Shown piece by piece: positions 29,117 to 38,614 of a stretch of 64,000 nucleotides of DNA. Source of the stretch: CAVWSM01 sp963757805 (GTDB taxonomy: Bacteria; Actinomycetota; Actinomycetes; Jiangellales; Jiangellaceae); assembly GCA_963757805.1 (NCBI GenBank), contig CAVWSM010000025.1:186001-250000 (forward strand), read 5' to 3'. Under the pieces are notes generated by a model. The model was given only the letters and a program-made list of their open reading frames with translations. It made no database searches and was not told the DNA's origin. Each line of letters begins with the position of its first letter. Position 1 is the first letter of the stretch. The position numbers were made by a program, and so were the translations under genes.

Positions 29117-29986
29117 TCAGCCCCCCTTTCCGGACGCGGTTGTCAGGGGCAGTCGCGGATCGGTCTGCTGCGAGGGCCAGGTGGAACGGACCCACGAATG
29201 CGCAGGGTCGTCACGTGCAAGCCACACACGCTGACTCGGACCGGCCATCACATTGAGGTAATAGAGGTGATAGCCGGGCGCCGCAACCGACGGCCCGTGC
29301 CATCCGTACGGCACGAGTACGACATCGCCGCCGCGCACCTCGGCAAGGAGGTCGATCGGGCGCTGCGTTGTGCCGTACACGCGATGGAACGCGAACCCGC
29401 CGTTGGCCACCTCGAAGTAGTAGATCTCCTCCAGGGCCGACTCCTCTCCTGGTCGCTCCTCGTCATGCTTGTGCGGCGGGTACGACGACCAGTTGCCGGC
29501 GGGAGTGAGCACCTCCACCGCAATCAGCCGGTCGGCGTCGAAGGAGTCGGCTGCGCAGAAGTTGTTGACCTGTCGGCTGCTGGCACCCGCGCCACGGATC
29601 TCGACAGGGACGTCCTCGGCCTTGCGGTAGCGCGGCTGGAGCCGGCGCTCGCACCGTGCCCCGACAAGCGCGAAACGGCCACCACGAGCCGAATGGATGT
29701 GAACGGCCGCATCACGGGGAGCGTATGCGCAGTCGCTGACCCTGCTGAACACGTCGGGCCGGCCTTCGAGCTCGAAGGTCTCGCCATCGCAGGTGACCAC
29801 GCAGCCTCCGGCAAGCGGCAGCACCACGATCTCCTCGGGTCCGGTGTCGAAATGCAGCGAACCGTCTGGCTGGAGCTCGACGACACGCAGCGACGTGTAG
29901 CCCCAGCCAGCGTTGTCAGGCGTGACCTCGACGGTGTAAGGCCCTCGGCTCGCGGTGCCGGCCGGCCAGTGCAGGCGACTGGTCAA
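29117..29986 (-). CDS. iolB: 5-deoxy-glucuronate isomerase
   Basis: The 289-residue product from TTG 29986 has the IolB signature PPHKHDEERPGEESALEEIY with metal-binding His and Glu, and RGGDVVLVPYGWHGPSVAAP near the C-terminus. It isomerises 5-deoxy-glucuronate to 2-deoxy-5-keto-gluconate. The TTG overlaps the TGA of the upstream aldolase (TTGA), and the stop is one base from iolD, so it is tightly coupled within the operon. The frame is intact. A longer in-frame reading to 30100 runs into the aldolase gene and is not needed. Confidence 0.9.
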   Translation of the reverse strand: MTSRLHWPAGTASRGPYTVEVTPDNAGWGYTSLRVVELQPDGSLHFDTGPEEIVVLPLAGGCVVTCDGETFELEGRPDVFSRVSDCAYAPRDAAVHIHSARGGRFALVGARCERRLQPRYRKAEDVPVEIRGAGASSRQVNNFCAADSFDADRLIAVEVLTPAGNWSSYPPHKHDEERPGEESALEEIYYFEVANGGFAFHRVYGTTQRPIDLLAEVRGGDVVLVPYGWHGPSVAAPGYHLYYLNVMAGPSQRVWLARDDPAHSWVRSTWPSQQTDPRLPLTTASGKGG

Positions 29987-30867
29987 AGTAGGCTCACCGC
30001 CTGCGCAATCGCACCGTCCACATCCCCGTCGGCGGGATAGAGCAGAGCGCGGCCGACGACCAGCCCTTGTACGGTCGGCTGCTCGAGCAGCTTGCCCCAC
30101 TGCGTAAAGGTTGCCTTGGGGTCATCGGGCACCTCGCCGCCGAGCAGCAACGCTGGCAGGGTCGATGCCGCGAGCACCCGCTCCATGCCGGCCGGCCCGT
30201 CGTCGACCACCGGCAGCTTGAGCCATGTGTATGCCGACGTCGTGCCAAGCCCCGCCGCGACCGTGACCGACCTGATGACCGCCTCAGTCGACAGGTCGTT
30301 GCGCAGCCGACCGCCCAGCCGATGCGAGATGAATGGCTCGACCATGGCCATGAGTCGTCGGCTGGCAAGGTCGGAGACGGCCTGCGAGCAAGCCTGCAAG
30401 GTTGGAGCGGTCATCGAGTCGTCGGGGTCGATGCGCAGCAGCATCTTGCCGGCGTCGAAACCCATGGAATGCAAGGCATTTGCGTCGTAGCCAGTGAAGC
30501 GATCGTCGATCTCGAAGACAGTGCCGGCGAGACCACCGCGGTTCATGGAGCCCACGACCACCTTCCCGTCGAGCGCCCCAATGAGCAGCAGGTCTTCGAG
30601 GATGTCGGCCGTGCCCAGCACTCCGTTGACCTCGGGTCGGGCAAGCGCGGCGGCCAGTCGTTCCAGCAGGCTGGCTCGGTCGGCCATGGCCAGCGGGTCG
30701 GCACCGGCGCGCAGGGCGCCTCGAGCCGGGTGGTCGGCGGCGATCACCATGAGTCGCCCGGTCGGACCGAGCAACGACGTCGGTCGGAGGCGTGCGGCGG
30801 CAGCCGCAGCGACCGCCTGTGGCTGGTTGACGCGGATGTCGACGAGCTCGCGCACGTCAACCGACAT
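29983..30867 (-). CDS. Cgl0158-type (beta/alpha)8 aldolase, probable IolJ function
   Basis: The intact 294-residue protein shows GRLMVIAADHPARGALRAG, LEDLLLIGALDGKVVVGSMN, MGFDAGKMLLRIDPDD and SAYTWLKLPVVDDG. These are typical of the DeoC/FbaB-like class-I aldolase group found in actinobacterial inositol operons (Cgl0158 family). In this context it probably cleaves 2-deoxy-5-keto-gluconate 6-phosphate into DHAP and malonate semialdehyde. The Lys residues in GKMLLRID or TWLKLP are Schiff-base candidates. Its ATG lies within the 3' end of iolC (11-bp overlap). Confidence 0.8.
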   Translation of the reverse strand: MSVDVRELVDIRVNQPQAVAAAAAARLRPTSLLGPTGRLMVIAADHPARGALRAGADPLAMADRASLLERLAAALARPEVNGVLGTADILEDLLLIGALDGKVVVGSMNRGGLAGTVFEIDDRFTGYDANALHSMGFDAGKMLLRIDPDDSMTAPTLQACSQAVSDLASRRLMAMVEPFISHRLGGRLRNDLSTEAVIRSVTVAAGLGTTSAYTWLKLPVVDDGPAGMERVLAASTLPALLLGGEVPDDPKATFTQWGKLLEQPTVQGLVVGRALLYPADGDVDGAIAQAVSLL

Positions 30868-31841
30868 GGCTCACCTCCGCTGGCGGGGTCGTCGCGCTCC
30901 CCAGCAGAGCCAGCACCTCTGCTTCAGTCGGCATCGCGGTCGAGCACTCCAGCCGGCCGGCCACGATTGCGCCGGCGACGTTAGCGAAGCGCAACACCCG
31001 CTCAAGAGGCCAGCCGGCGAGTAGCCCGTGACACAGTGCACCCCCGAACGCATCCCCCGCGCCAAGGCCGTTCACTACCTCGATCTGCACCGGCGGGACC
31101 TCGACCGTCTCGTGCGCCGTGCTCGCAAGCACGCCCTTGGGCCCCTGCTTGACGACGGCGAGATCAACACCTGACGCGAGCAACGCCGCGGCGGCGCGCC
31201 GTGGTTCCCGTTCGCCGACGGCAACCTCGCACTCGTCGAGGTTGCCGACTGCGACTGTCGCTTGCGGCAGAAGCGTCGCCACCTGCGCTCGGGCCTCCTC
31301 GGGTGAGTGCCAGAACATCGGGCGATAGTCCAGATCGACGACGGTGTGCGCCCGCCGGCCCCTGGCCTGGAGCGCTTCAAGGTGTGCCGAGCGGCTCGGC
31401 TCCTGCGACATGCCGGTGGCGGTCACCCAGAAAACGCCGGCGCCCTGGATAGCGTCGAGATCGAGCTCCTCGGGCGTGATCTGCAGATCGGCCGCGGTCG
31501 GCTGCCGGCCGTAGAAGTACAGCGGGAAGCTGTCCGGAGGGAAGATCTCGCAGAACGTCACCTGGCGTCAGCAGGTCGGGCACCGTCGCGATCCATCGGT
31601 CGTCGACCCCGAGCCGCCGGGCTTCTCGCCGGATGAAGCGCCCGAACGAGTCGTCGCCGGTGCCCGTGATCACCGCGCTTCGTCGCCCGTACCTCGCTGT
31701 GGCCACCGCCACGTTGGTCGCTGATCCGCCGAGGAACTTGCCGAAGGTCTCGACCTGCTCGAAGCTCACGCCGGTCTGCAGCGGGTAGATGTCGACGCAG
31801 ATGCGCCCGACCGTGATCACGTCGTAGTCGGCATCGCTCAT
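30857..31841 (-). CDS. iolC: 5-dehydro-2-deoxygluconokinase, frameshifted once
   Basis: A PfkB-family kinase of about 327 residues. The N-terminus reads VITVGRICVDIYPLQTGVSF and GKFLGGSATNVAVATARYGR. The ATP/catalytic motif is NGLGAGDAFGGALCHGLLAG, with the catalytic Asp. One frame change lies near 31565 between LLTPG and VTFCEIFPPDSFPLYFYG. It phosphorylates 2-deoxy-5-keto-gluconate. The ATG overlaps the iolE-like stop (ATGA), and its 3' end overlaps the aldolase gene, so translation is coupled both ways. Confidence 0.88.
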
Positions 31842-32712
31842 GCCAGGCCCCGCAGGAAGTCGACGCTCACCTGCACATCCTTGACTGGTCCGTCATCGGT
31901 CGGCTCGGCCGGCAGCACGGCGTCCTGCTCCAGGACGTACCAGCCCGCGTAGCCGGACGACTCGAGCGCCCGGACGATGCCGGCGATGTCCACGTCTCCC
32001 TGGCCGAGCGGGCGGTAGAGCCCCGCGCGCACGGCCTGGGTGTAGCTGAGGTCGCCGTTGCGTACGCGGGCCGCCAGCGTTCCGTCGACGTCCTTGAGGT
32101 GCGTGTGCGCTATGCGGTCGGCGGCGCGCGGCTGCGAGCTCGCCCGGGCTCGGTGCCGCCGATCAGCAGGTGACCGGTGTCCAAGCAGAGCGCAATCGAC
32201 GACCCGTCGAGGACGCGCTGCACGTCGGAAGGGGATTCGACGATCGTCCCGACATGCGGATGCAGCGTCGCACGGATGCCACGCCGAGACGCCCTTTCCG
32301 CGAGCCGATCGAGATTGGTGAGGAGGGTCTCCATGCCGTCGCCATCGAGTGCCGGGCGCTCGTCGTAGCCCGCGCGCCCGGTCGCGGCGGCGAGCACGAG
32401 GGTGCCGGCACCGGCCGCGACGAACGAGTCCAGGACGTGGTCGACCACAGGCAGCGGATCGTGCGTCTCCTCGTGCAGCACGATGGGGACAAACCCGCCG
32501 ACTGCTGCCAGCCCGTACGACTGCAGCAACCGCGCCTTCTCCCCGGGATCCTCGGGCAGGAACCCCTCCGGGCCGAACTCTGTGGCAGACAGCCCGACAT
32601 CGCGCATCTGCGGGAGCACGCGATCCGGCCCGAGCTGGTAACCCCAGCCCGGCACCTCGGACACCCCCCACGAGATCGGGGCGCCGGCAATGCGTGCGGC
32701 TAGCGCCGTCAT
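31838..32712 (-). CDS. IolE-like TIM-barrel dehydratase/isomerase, frameshifted once
   Basis: A sugar phosphate isomerase/epimerase-fold protein of about 291 residues. It reads IAGAPISWGVSEVPGWGYQL, a typical IolE opening. Metal-site segments follow: RATLHPHVGTIVESPSDV, LCLDTGHLLIGG and ADRIAHTHLKDVDG. The family catalyses dehydration of 2-keto-myo-inositol (IolE) or isomerisation of inosose (IolI/IolH); position in the operon favours IolE. One frame change is near 32150. ATGA overlaps link it to iolG upstream and iolC downstream. Confidence 0.82.
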
Positions 32713-33710
32713 GCGGCGCGCACCTCCGCAATCGTGACCGCGCGGCGCTCGAGCCGCGAGCGGGTGGCCGCCTCCGCGATGTAGAAGGCCTCGAGCGCCT
32801 CGGCGACGGTGCACGGGTTGTCGCGGCGACCCTCCACAAGCTCGACGAAGGCGTTGATCTCGGCGACGTAGGCAGGCGTGAAGCGCTCCCAGAAGTTCGG
32901 CCAGGCACTCCCCTCCGGAAACTCGACACCAGGCTCGGCCGACAGGATGGGCGTCCGGTCGTCCAGACCGACCGACCACGTCGCGCGCGTGCCGGCGACG
33001 TCCATCCGTACGTCATAGCCCGCGCCGTTGTAGCGAGAGCCCTGACAGGTCGCGAGGGTCCCGTCGTCGAGAGTCAGGAGGACCGCGGACTCGTCGACGT
33101 CGCCGGCCTCGCCGAAGAAGGCGTCGCCTCGGTTGACGCCGAGGGCATAGACCTCGACGACCTCTCGACCGGTGACCCAGCGCACGATGTCGAAGTCGTG
33201 CACATGCAGATCGCGGTAGATGCCGCCGGAGATGGCGATGTAGGCAGACGGCGGCGGAGCAGGATCCGCGGTGACCAGGTGTACGCGGCGCAGCTCGCCA
33301 AGCTCTCCTGCGGCCACGGCCCGTCGGACCGCGACATAGCCCGCGTCGAAACGGCGCTGGAATCCGATCTGCACCGGCACCCCGGCGGCGGTCACCTCCG
33401 CCAGCACGCGCTGGTGGCCGGCAACGTCGGTTGCCACCGGCTTCTCGCAGAACACCGGGATTCCTCGCCGTACGCCGCGGACGATCATGTCTGGATGCAC
33501 GGCGGTCGGCGCGGTGACCACCATGGCATCTGCTCGCGCCATCGCCTCGTCGATGTCGGAGGCCGACTCGACGCCCAGCTTCTCCGCGACGGCCCTGGCG
33601 CGGTCGGGGTCGGCGTCCACCAGGGCGAGGCTGTCGATCGCAGGATGCCTTCGCACGACGTCGGCATGGGCGGCGCCGATGCGCCCGACCCCGACGAACA
33701 CGACCCGCAT
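32709..33710 (-). CDS. iolG: inositol 2-dehydrogenase-type Gfo/Idh/MocA oxidoreductase
   Basis: From the ATG at 33710, behind GAGGAGAG, the intact product is 333 residues. The Rossmann motif is GVGRIGAAHADVV, the catalytic Lys is in FCEKPVATD, and the C-terminal domain has GGIYRDLHVHDFDIVRWVTG with the conserved Asp and His. It oxidises myo-inositol to 2-keto-myo-inositol with NAD+, the first step of the pathway. It is the first gene of the minus-strand inositol operon and directly follows the operator region at 33753-33837. Confidence 0.88.
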   Translation of the reverse strand: MRVVFVGVGRIGAAHADVVRRHPAIDSLALVDADPDRARAVAEKLGVESASDIDEAMARADAMVVTAPTAVHPDMIVRGVRRGIPVFCEKPVATDVAGHQRVLAEVTAAGVPVQIGFQRRFDAGYVAVRRAVAAGELGELRRVHLVTADPAPPPSAYIAISGGIYRDLHVHDFDIVRWVTGREVVEVYALGVNRGDAFFGEAGDVDESAVLLTLDDGTLATCQGSRYNGAGYDVRMDVAGTRATWSVGLDDRTPILSAEPGVEFPEGSAWPNFWERFTPAYVAEINAFVELVEGRRDNPCTVAEALEAFYIAEAATRSRLERRAVTIAEVRAA

Positions 33711-33752
33711 GGTGTGGCGCTCTCCTCGCCCCGGCTGCAACCGACCCACGAC

Positions 33753-33837
33753 CGACTTGTCAGGTTGTCAGACTGTCACATGCGAGCATCTCCGCAGGCC
33801 CGCGCGTCGGGCTTGAGCCTGACAACCTGACAAGTCG
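33753..33837. promoter_or_regulatory. 19-bp perfect inverted-repeat operator upstream of the iol operon
   Basis: Arms at 33753-33771 (cgacttgtcaggttgtcag) and 33819-33837 are perfect reverse complements, separated by 47 bp. Each arm holds two direct TTGTCAG/TGTCAG half-sites, and a further TGTCA stands at 33774. The element begins 43 bp upstream of the iolG start and lies entirely between genes. The arrangement suits a dimeric regulator such as a GntR- or LacI-type IolR binding two sites with looping; no regulator gene is adjacent. A simple terminator is unlikely with a 47-nt loop. Confidence 0.7.
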
Positions 33838-33857
33838 CGCCAGGCAGCGTTGACCGA

Positions 33858-35237
33858 CTAGGCGGGCGGGATGTTGAGGTTCAACCGGAACAGGTTATCG
33901 GGGTCGTAGCGACGCTTGACCTGCGCCAACCGGTCCCAGGTGCTCCCCGGATAGGCGACACGCACCATGGCCGGGTCGTCGTGGGACACAAAGTTGACGT
34001 AGACGCCGGAGCTGCCGTTGCGCACCGTCTGCGTCAGGCCCTCCACCCACGGCTCGAACGACCTGGCCTGCTCGACTGACGTGCCTAGTGCCGCCACGTT
34101 GCCCATGATGGGCGCGCGGCGGTGCGCAAACGCGGTCGCGTCATCGGGAACGTCGGCCATCGCACCCCCCAGAACCCGCAGCTGGACGACGCGCATCATC
34201 GCCGCGGAAGGAGTCTGCAGCTCGTCGACGATGCGGGCGGCGGTCGCGTGATCGACCCTGTCGGTGAACAGCGTGCGACCTGACGCGATTGGGTGGTATT
34301 CCTCTGGGTCCGGCGGGAACATCTCTGCGTAGGAGATCGGCTTGACCATGTCGACGATGGGCTCGGCAAGCGCGCGGAACGGTGCGACCGCCTTTTCGCC
34401 GGCGTCGGCGGACCCGGCGTAGGCGAGGAGGCCGAAAATCACGAGCTTGCCGTGCCATTCCTCCGGGACAAACGGCATCGGCGGCGCTGGCATGACATTG
34501 GCGATCGTCGACAGCTCGCGCGGCGCGGCGTCGGCGGCCTCGACGAACGAGACGATGACGTCAGGTGTCACCGGCAGCATGAGCATGCCGCCCACGACCG
34601 ATGGCACCTCGTGCAGACGGAACTTGAACCGGGTGACGACACCGAAGTTGCCGCCCCCGCCACGGATCGCCCAGAACAGATCGGGATGGTTCTCGGCGTC
34701 GACCTGGAGGACGGAGCCATCGGCGGTGACGACCTCTGCGGCCAGCAGGTTGTCGATCGTGAGGCCATGCTTGCGCAGCAGGAAGCCGATGCCGCCGCCG
34801 AGCGTGATGCCGCCGATGCCAACGGACCCGGTGTCACCGAAGCCGGTCGCGAGCCCGTGCCCCGAGGCTGCGGCTGTGTATTCACCCGCGGTCAGCCCGC
34901 CGCCCGCCCAGGCGGTGCGGTTGGGCACATCGAGCTCCAGGTCGCGCAGCCGGCGCAGGTCGAGGACAAGGCCGCCTTCGGACACACCGAATCCGAGCCC
35001 GGAGTGACCGCCCGCGCGGACGGCGAGCTCGAGCCCGGTCTCGCGGGCGAGCGCAATCACCCGCGCGACCCCTGCCGCGCTGTCGGGCTGCACGATGGCC
35101 GCGGGTCGACGGTCGGCGCCGCCATAGAACACTTGACGCGCCGAGTCGTAGCTCTCGTCGCCTGGCGCGATGACCGCTCCGTCGAACTCCGCGCGCAGAC
35201 TGGGGATGGACAGGTTGGAAGGTGCCGAAGCCGTCAC
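33858..35237 (-). CDS. BBE-type FAD-dependent oxidoreductase (VAO/PCMH family)
   Basis: The 459-residue protein has an FAD-binding PCMH domain. RAGGHSGLGFGVSEGG carries the His that covalently binds FAD, and GSVGIGGITLGGGIGFLLRK follows. The C-terminal berberine-bridge segment is KRRYDPDNLFRLNLNIPP. The second covalent Cys used by bicovalent members is absent (GDTGSVG), so single covalent attachment is expected. Such enzymes oxidise alcohols, sugars or alkaloid-like substrates with O2. CGAGGAGT precedes the GTG start. It lies upstream of the inositol operon but is separated from it by the operator, so it is probably independent. Confidence 0.85.
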   Translation of the reverse strand: MTASAPSNLSIPSLRAEFDGAVIAPGDESYDSARQVFYGGADRRPAAIVQPDSAAGVARVIALARETGLELAVRAGGHSGLGFGVSEGGLVLDLRRLRDLELDVPNRTAWAGGGLTAGEYTAAASGHGLATGFGDTGSVGIGGITLGGGIGFLLRKHGLTIDNLLAAEVVTADGSVLQVDAENHPDLFWAIRGGGGNFGVVTRFKFRLHEVPSVVGGMLMLPVTPDVIVSFVEAADAAPRELSTIANVMPAPPMPFVPEEWHGKLVIFGLLAYAGSADAGEKAVAPFRALAEPIVDMVKPISYAEMFPPDPEEYHPIASGRTLFTDRVDHATAARIVDELQTPSAAMMRVVQLRVLGGAMADVPDDATAFAHRRAPIMGNVAALGTSVEQARSFEPWVEGLTQTVRNGSSGVYVNFVSHDDPAMVRVAYPGSTWDRLAQVKRRYDPDNLFRLNLNIPPA

Positions 35238-35419
35238 TGGGACTCCTCGTGATGGGTATGCGATGGCGCTGTCTGTTCGGTCGTCCTGCTGTTCAGGTCG
35301 TATTGGTGACGAACGGGACGCGGCGGAAGGTGACAGGCCTCAGCCGCGAAGTTCTGCGTCCTGTTCCCACTCTGACTGCACCGACTGACAGATCTCATCG
35401 GGTCTTTACATCGGACCGT

Positions 35420-36679
35420 TCAGGCTGGCTTCGGAGCCGCGCCGGCCTGCTCAGTGTCGGCAGGCGAGTTCTGCCGACGGCTGGCGATGAGGAACGGCAC
35501 CGCGAGGGCCTGGAAGAACGCGCCGACGACGAACGACGCACCGTAGCTGGCCACGTCGGCGACTCGGCCCAGGACGGGCTGGATGACCACGCCGCCGCTG
35601 CTGCCCATGAGGGACGCGAACGACAGCACCGTCGCCCGCTGCTGCGACGGGATCATGTCGTTGAGGTAGGCCTGCTGGATGGGCAGCTCGGCGGCGAATA
35701 CCAGGCCCCAGATCACCATGAGCACGATCGCTACCCAGAAGATGTTGTTGACCCCCAGGCCCAGCAGGATCACGACACTCAGAGCGCCACCGAGAATCAA
35801 CACACTGGTGCGCTTGCGGAACAGTCGGCGGAGCTTGGGCGCGGCGTACCCGCCCGCTACCTGGGCGCCAGCGACGACGGCGGCTGCCAGACCGGCGATG
35901 GAGTAGGCGTTGGGGTCGCCGTACAGCTCGAGAAGATACGGCTGCAATGCGTAGAAAGTGTAGATCCCGACACCGGCGGAGAACGGCGCGGCGAGCATCA
36001 CGTACCGCACCGGCGGGTTGCGCAGTCCGTTGTCGATAGACGCGTTCCAGATGTCGCGGATGGCGCGCAGTGGCCGCTCGCCCCGCTGCGGCGTGAAGCC
36101 GATGTCATGCATGAGCACGAACGCGACGACAAACATCGCGAGCAGGACGCCCACTCGCATCAGGAAGGGCACCCCTAGCGAGGTCGCCTGCGCGATGACA
36201 CCGCCGAGCACCGACCCGCCCAGCATCGCGACGCCCGACACCATCTGGCCGCGGCCGAAGACCACCTCGAGGCCGCCTTCGTACCCCGCCGTCCGCAGCG
36301 CGTCGACCAGCCAAGCCTCGACCGCACCGGAGAAGAACGTGAACCCGAGGCCGAGCAGGATCGAGACGATTGCCCAGGCCCAGAACGGCCCGTTGACGAC
36401 CCACAGGAGGTAGTAGAGGAAGGTGCTGACGGAGAGGGTCAGCGTGCCCAGCAGATACGACGTCCGCCTGCCCCAGGTATCCGCGACGATGCCCGTCGGC
36501 ACCTCGAAGATCACCATGCCCGCCGTGAAGAACGCATTGGCGGCGAAGGCCTCCAAGTTGGACAAACCGGCGTCAAGCAGGAACAGAGTATTGATGCCCC
36601 AGATGAACGAGGCCGCGAGCGTGTTGCCCAGCAGCAACGTCAGGTACGTCAACTGGATCCGGCGAGCCAGCGCGTTCAC
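35420..36679 (-). CDS. MFS transporter (12-TM)
   Basis: The intact 419-residue product has about twelve hydrophobic segments. The cytoplasmic loop 2-3 motif reads GIVADTWGRRTSYLLG, and the first helix region is YLTLLLGNTLAASFIWGINT. The second half contains FVVGAFFQALAVPFLIASRR. It is a generic major-facilitator exporter or importer; the substrate is not evident. The GTG start has no strong ribosome site. It is on the same strand as, and upstream of, the FAD oxidoreductase, separated by 182 bp (35238-35419), in which I see no gene. Confidence 0.82.
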   Translation of the reverse strand: MNALARRIQLTYLTLLLGNTLAASFIWGINTLFLLDAGLSNLEAFAANAFFTAGMVIFEVPTGIVADTWGRRTSYLLGTLTLSVSTFLYYLLWVVNGPFWAWAIVSILLGLGFTFFSGAVEAWLVDALRTAGYEGGLEVVFGRGQMVSGVAMLGGSVLGGVIAQATSLGVPFLMRVGVLLAMFVVAFVLMHDIGFTPQRGERPLRAIRDIWNASIDNGLRNPPVRYVMLAAPFSAGVGIYTFYALQPYLLELYGDPNAYSIAGLAAAVVAGAQVAGGYAAPKLRRLFRKRTSVLILGGALSVVILLGLGVNNIFWVAIVLMVIWGLVFAAELPIQQAYLNDMIPSQQRATVLSFASLMGSSGGVVIQPVLGRVADVASYGASFVVGAFFQALAVPFLIASRRQNSPADTEQAGAAPKPA

Positions 36680-36757
36680 TGCGGTGCGAACACCTCCGTT
36701 CGCGGCTGTGTTCCGCGCTGGCTCAAAATCTCATTTGTGGCGCCGCGGGCGCCGGGC

Positions 36758-37604
36758 TCATGGCGCGGGGTTGGCGTCGACCTCTCGGTAGAGCTGGACG
36801 CTCACACCTGCCGACCGCGACAGCGGTCCGAGCGCGTCGCTCGGCTCCAGGACGATCTCAGACTGCAGCACGGCCAGTACCTGACCGGCGATGGCCTCGG
36901 CCGCGGCCGCAAGCTCAGCACCGGTGGCCTCTGCGCGCCGCAGGTCGCGCAGCTCTCGCTCGAGATCGCGCAACTGCGAGCGCCCGCTGCGCGTGAGGCT
37001 CACTTCACCGGCCCCGACCACGGCGAACTGGTACGCGGCGGCGAGGGTGTCGCATGTAGTGCAGTGGTCATTGACCGCGGCCGCGTGGTTGTCGAAGGTC
37101 GGGGGAGCGGCGATCTCGGACAGCACCACGATCTGGAAGGCCAGCGCAGCCGTGCGACAGTCGACGCAGCTCGCGTAGGCAAGGGCAGTGTTGATGGCAT
37201 GCACGGCCGGTCGGGAGGTCCGGTCAACCTCCAAGTCGCTGCGGATCTTGACTCGACCGTCTCGCCGGTTCGTGACCTCGACTTCGTTGCGAAGTCGCTT
37301 GACCCGGACGTTCCCACTGCTGCTCCTGCTCGGTGCTGACCCGGACGCTGGTGCTGCCGTCGTTGGTGTTCACCCGGGTGGTGCTGCCGCTGCTGCCATC
37401 GTTGGTGTTCACCCGGGTGGTGCTGCCGCTGCTGCCATCGTTGGTGACAGCTGACCTGCTGGTCACTGGTGCACGACCGTCCGGTTGTCCTGCGCAGCGG
37501 CGGGCGCTACCGCGCCGGATCGCCACGACGACCGAGGGCAAGGCGACCGTCGCGGCCGCGCGCAAAACCGACTGCATGTGTGGCCGACCCACCCGATCTG
37601 TCAT
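36758..37604 (-). CDS. secreted protein with two CxxC pairs, linked to M50 protease cluster, frameshifted
   Basis: The ATG overlaps the stop of the ATPase gene (ATGA). A signal-like start (QSVLRAAATVALPSVVVA) leads to a 13-residue repeat (TNDGSSGSTTRVN, two copies plus partial). After a frame change near 37317 a conserved domain follows: VHAINTALAYASCVDCRTAA, ALAFQIVVL, VNDHCTTCDTLAAAYQFAVV, and an amphipathic helix REL..LRRAEATGAELAAAAE. This domain is typical of extracytoplasmic proteins or domains found with actinobacterial 'putative peptide zinc metalloproteases'. Paired CxxC motifs suggest a metal or disulfide site. It is the last gene of the peptide operon; function unknown. Confidence 0.68.
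37361..37446. repeat. 39-bp tandem repeat encoding a 13-residue motif
   Basis: Two complete 39-bp units (37361-37399 and 37400-37438) and the first 8 bp of a third are nearly identical; a degenerate partial unit precedes them at 37351. On the minus strand they encode TNDGSSGSTTRVN, in frame with the secreted CxxC protein, forming a Ser/Gly/Thr-rich linker after the signal segment. Unit number may vary between strains. Confidence 0.85.
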
Positions 37605-38614
37605 CTTCGCGCGCCTGGATCGTCGAAGCCGTCGGCGACCGTCGCAGCCAGCGTGAGATAGGCCTTCCGCGTGGCTGGACGTAGATCTTCGATGGATGTG
37701 CGCGCACCCGCGGCCAACGCTGGGTCCCACGGAATGCGCACTACACCCGCACACCTGTTGACGAAATGGTCTTCAATTCGGTCGAGCTCCACGAGCCCAC
37801 CCCCCCGCACCGAGTTGATCACAGCAACAGCGCCAGCGGCCATAGCACCATAACCGTGCTGTTCTAGCCAGTCGAGAGTGCTCGCGGCCGCCCGCGCGCC
37901 GTCCAGTGCAGGTGGCATGACGACGACGATCTGGTCGGCTTCCTCGAGCACGCCCTGGATCGCGCTGTCGAGGATGCCCGTCCCGGTGTCGAGCAGGATG
38001 AGGTTGTAGTGCCGGTCGAGCAGGTCGATCGCCTGCTGGTAGTCACGCTCGCCCAGCGCCTGCGTGATGCGCGGGTCGTCGTCGGACGCGATGACCTCAA
38101 GCCGCGTGCCGGCCTGCGATGTGTATGCCCGGATGTCGCTGTAGCGGTCGATGAGGTCGCGGTCGCCGAGCAGGCTCGTGACGGTCTCCGATGTCTCCCG
38201 GCGTACGCGGTGGGCCAGGCTGCCCGCGTCAGGGTTGGCGTCGAGCGCAACCACGCGGTCACCGCGCAACTGCGCGAACGAGTGTCCGAGCATCAGTGTC
38301 GTGGTGGTCTTGCCGGCGCCGCCCTTGCGCGACAGCACGGCAACACGTCGGCAACCACGGATCGGGTGCTGGACGCGGTTGGCCAGGGCGCGTGCCTCCT
38401 CCTCCGCGTGGCTCGGCCCCAGGTTCACCGTGCCGCCCGTGGCCTTGTAGAGGCCGCGGCGCCAGCCGGTCTCGGGCGCCCGCGCCTTGTGCCGCAGCAT
38501 CCAGTCGTCGGTGAAGCTCGCCGCGGTGAGCTGCGTCGTCGAGGCGACCGGGGCGGGCAAGGCTGCCAGGGGCGCGTCGGACTGCTCGGGTCGCTGCATT
38601 GCTGGACTGGTCAC
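37601..38614 (-). CDS. EspI/MinD-like P-loop ATPase
   Basis: The start is GTG 38614, six bases after GGAGG. A Pro/Ala-rich N-terminus leads to APETGWRRGLYKATGGTVNL, typical of ESX-associated EspI proteins. The deviant Walker A is LSRKGGAGKTTTTLMLG, followed by VVALDANPDAGSLAHRVRRE, LRVEVIASDDDP-like LEVIASDDDPRITQALGERD and ILLDTGTGILDSAIQGVLEE. It ends with VADGFDDPGARR. The open frame extends upstream into the M50 gene, but the ribosome site and a GTGA overlap favour a separate protein. It may power or regulate export or localisation of the peptides or their protease; that is inference. Confidence 0.78.
   Translation of the reverse strand: MTSPAMQRPEQSDAPLAALPAPVASTTQLTAASFTDDWMLRHKARAPETGWRRGLYKATGGTVNLGPSHAEEEARALANRVQHPIRGCRRVAVLSRKGGAGKTTTTLMLGHSFAQLRGDRVVALDANPDAGSLAHRVRRETSETVTSLLGDRDLIDRYSDIRAYTSQAGTRLEVIASDDDPRITQALGERDYQQAIDLLDRHYNLILLDTGTGILDSAIQGVLEEADQIVVVMPPALDGARAAASTLDWLEQHGYGAMAAGAVAVINSVRGGGLVELDRIEDHFVNRCAGVVRIPWDPALAAGARTSIEDLRPATRKAYLTLAATVADGFDDPGARR

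Noticed and set aside
33753..33837. Terminator for the FAD oxidoreductase gene
   Set aside because: The 47-nt loop, half-site substructure and position before iolG fit an operator better than a terminator.
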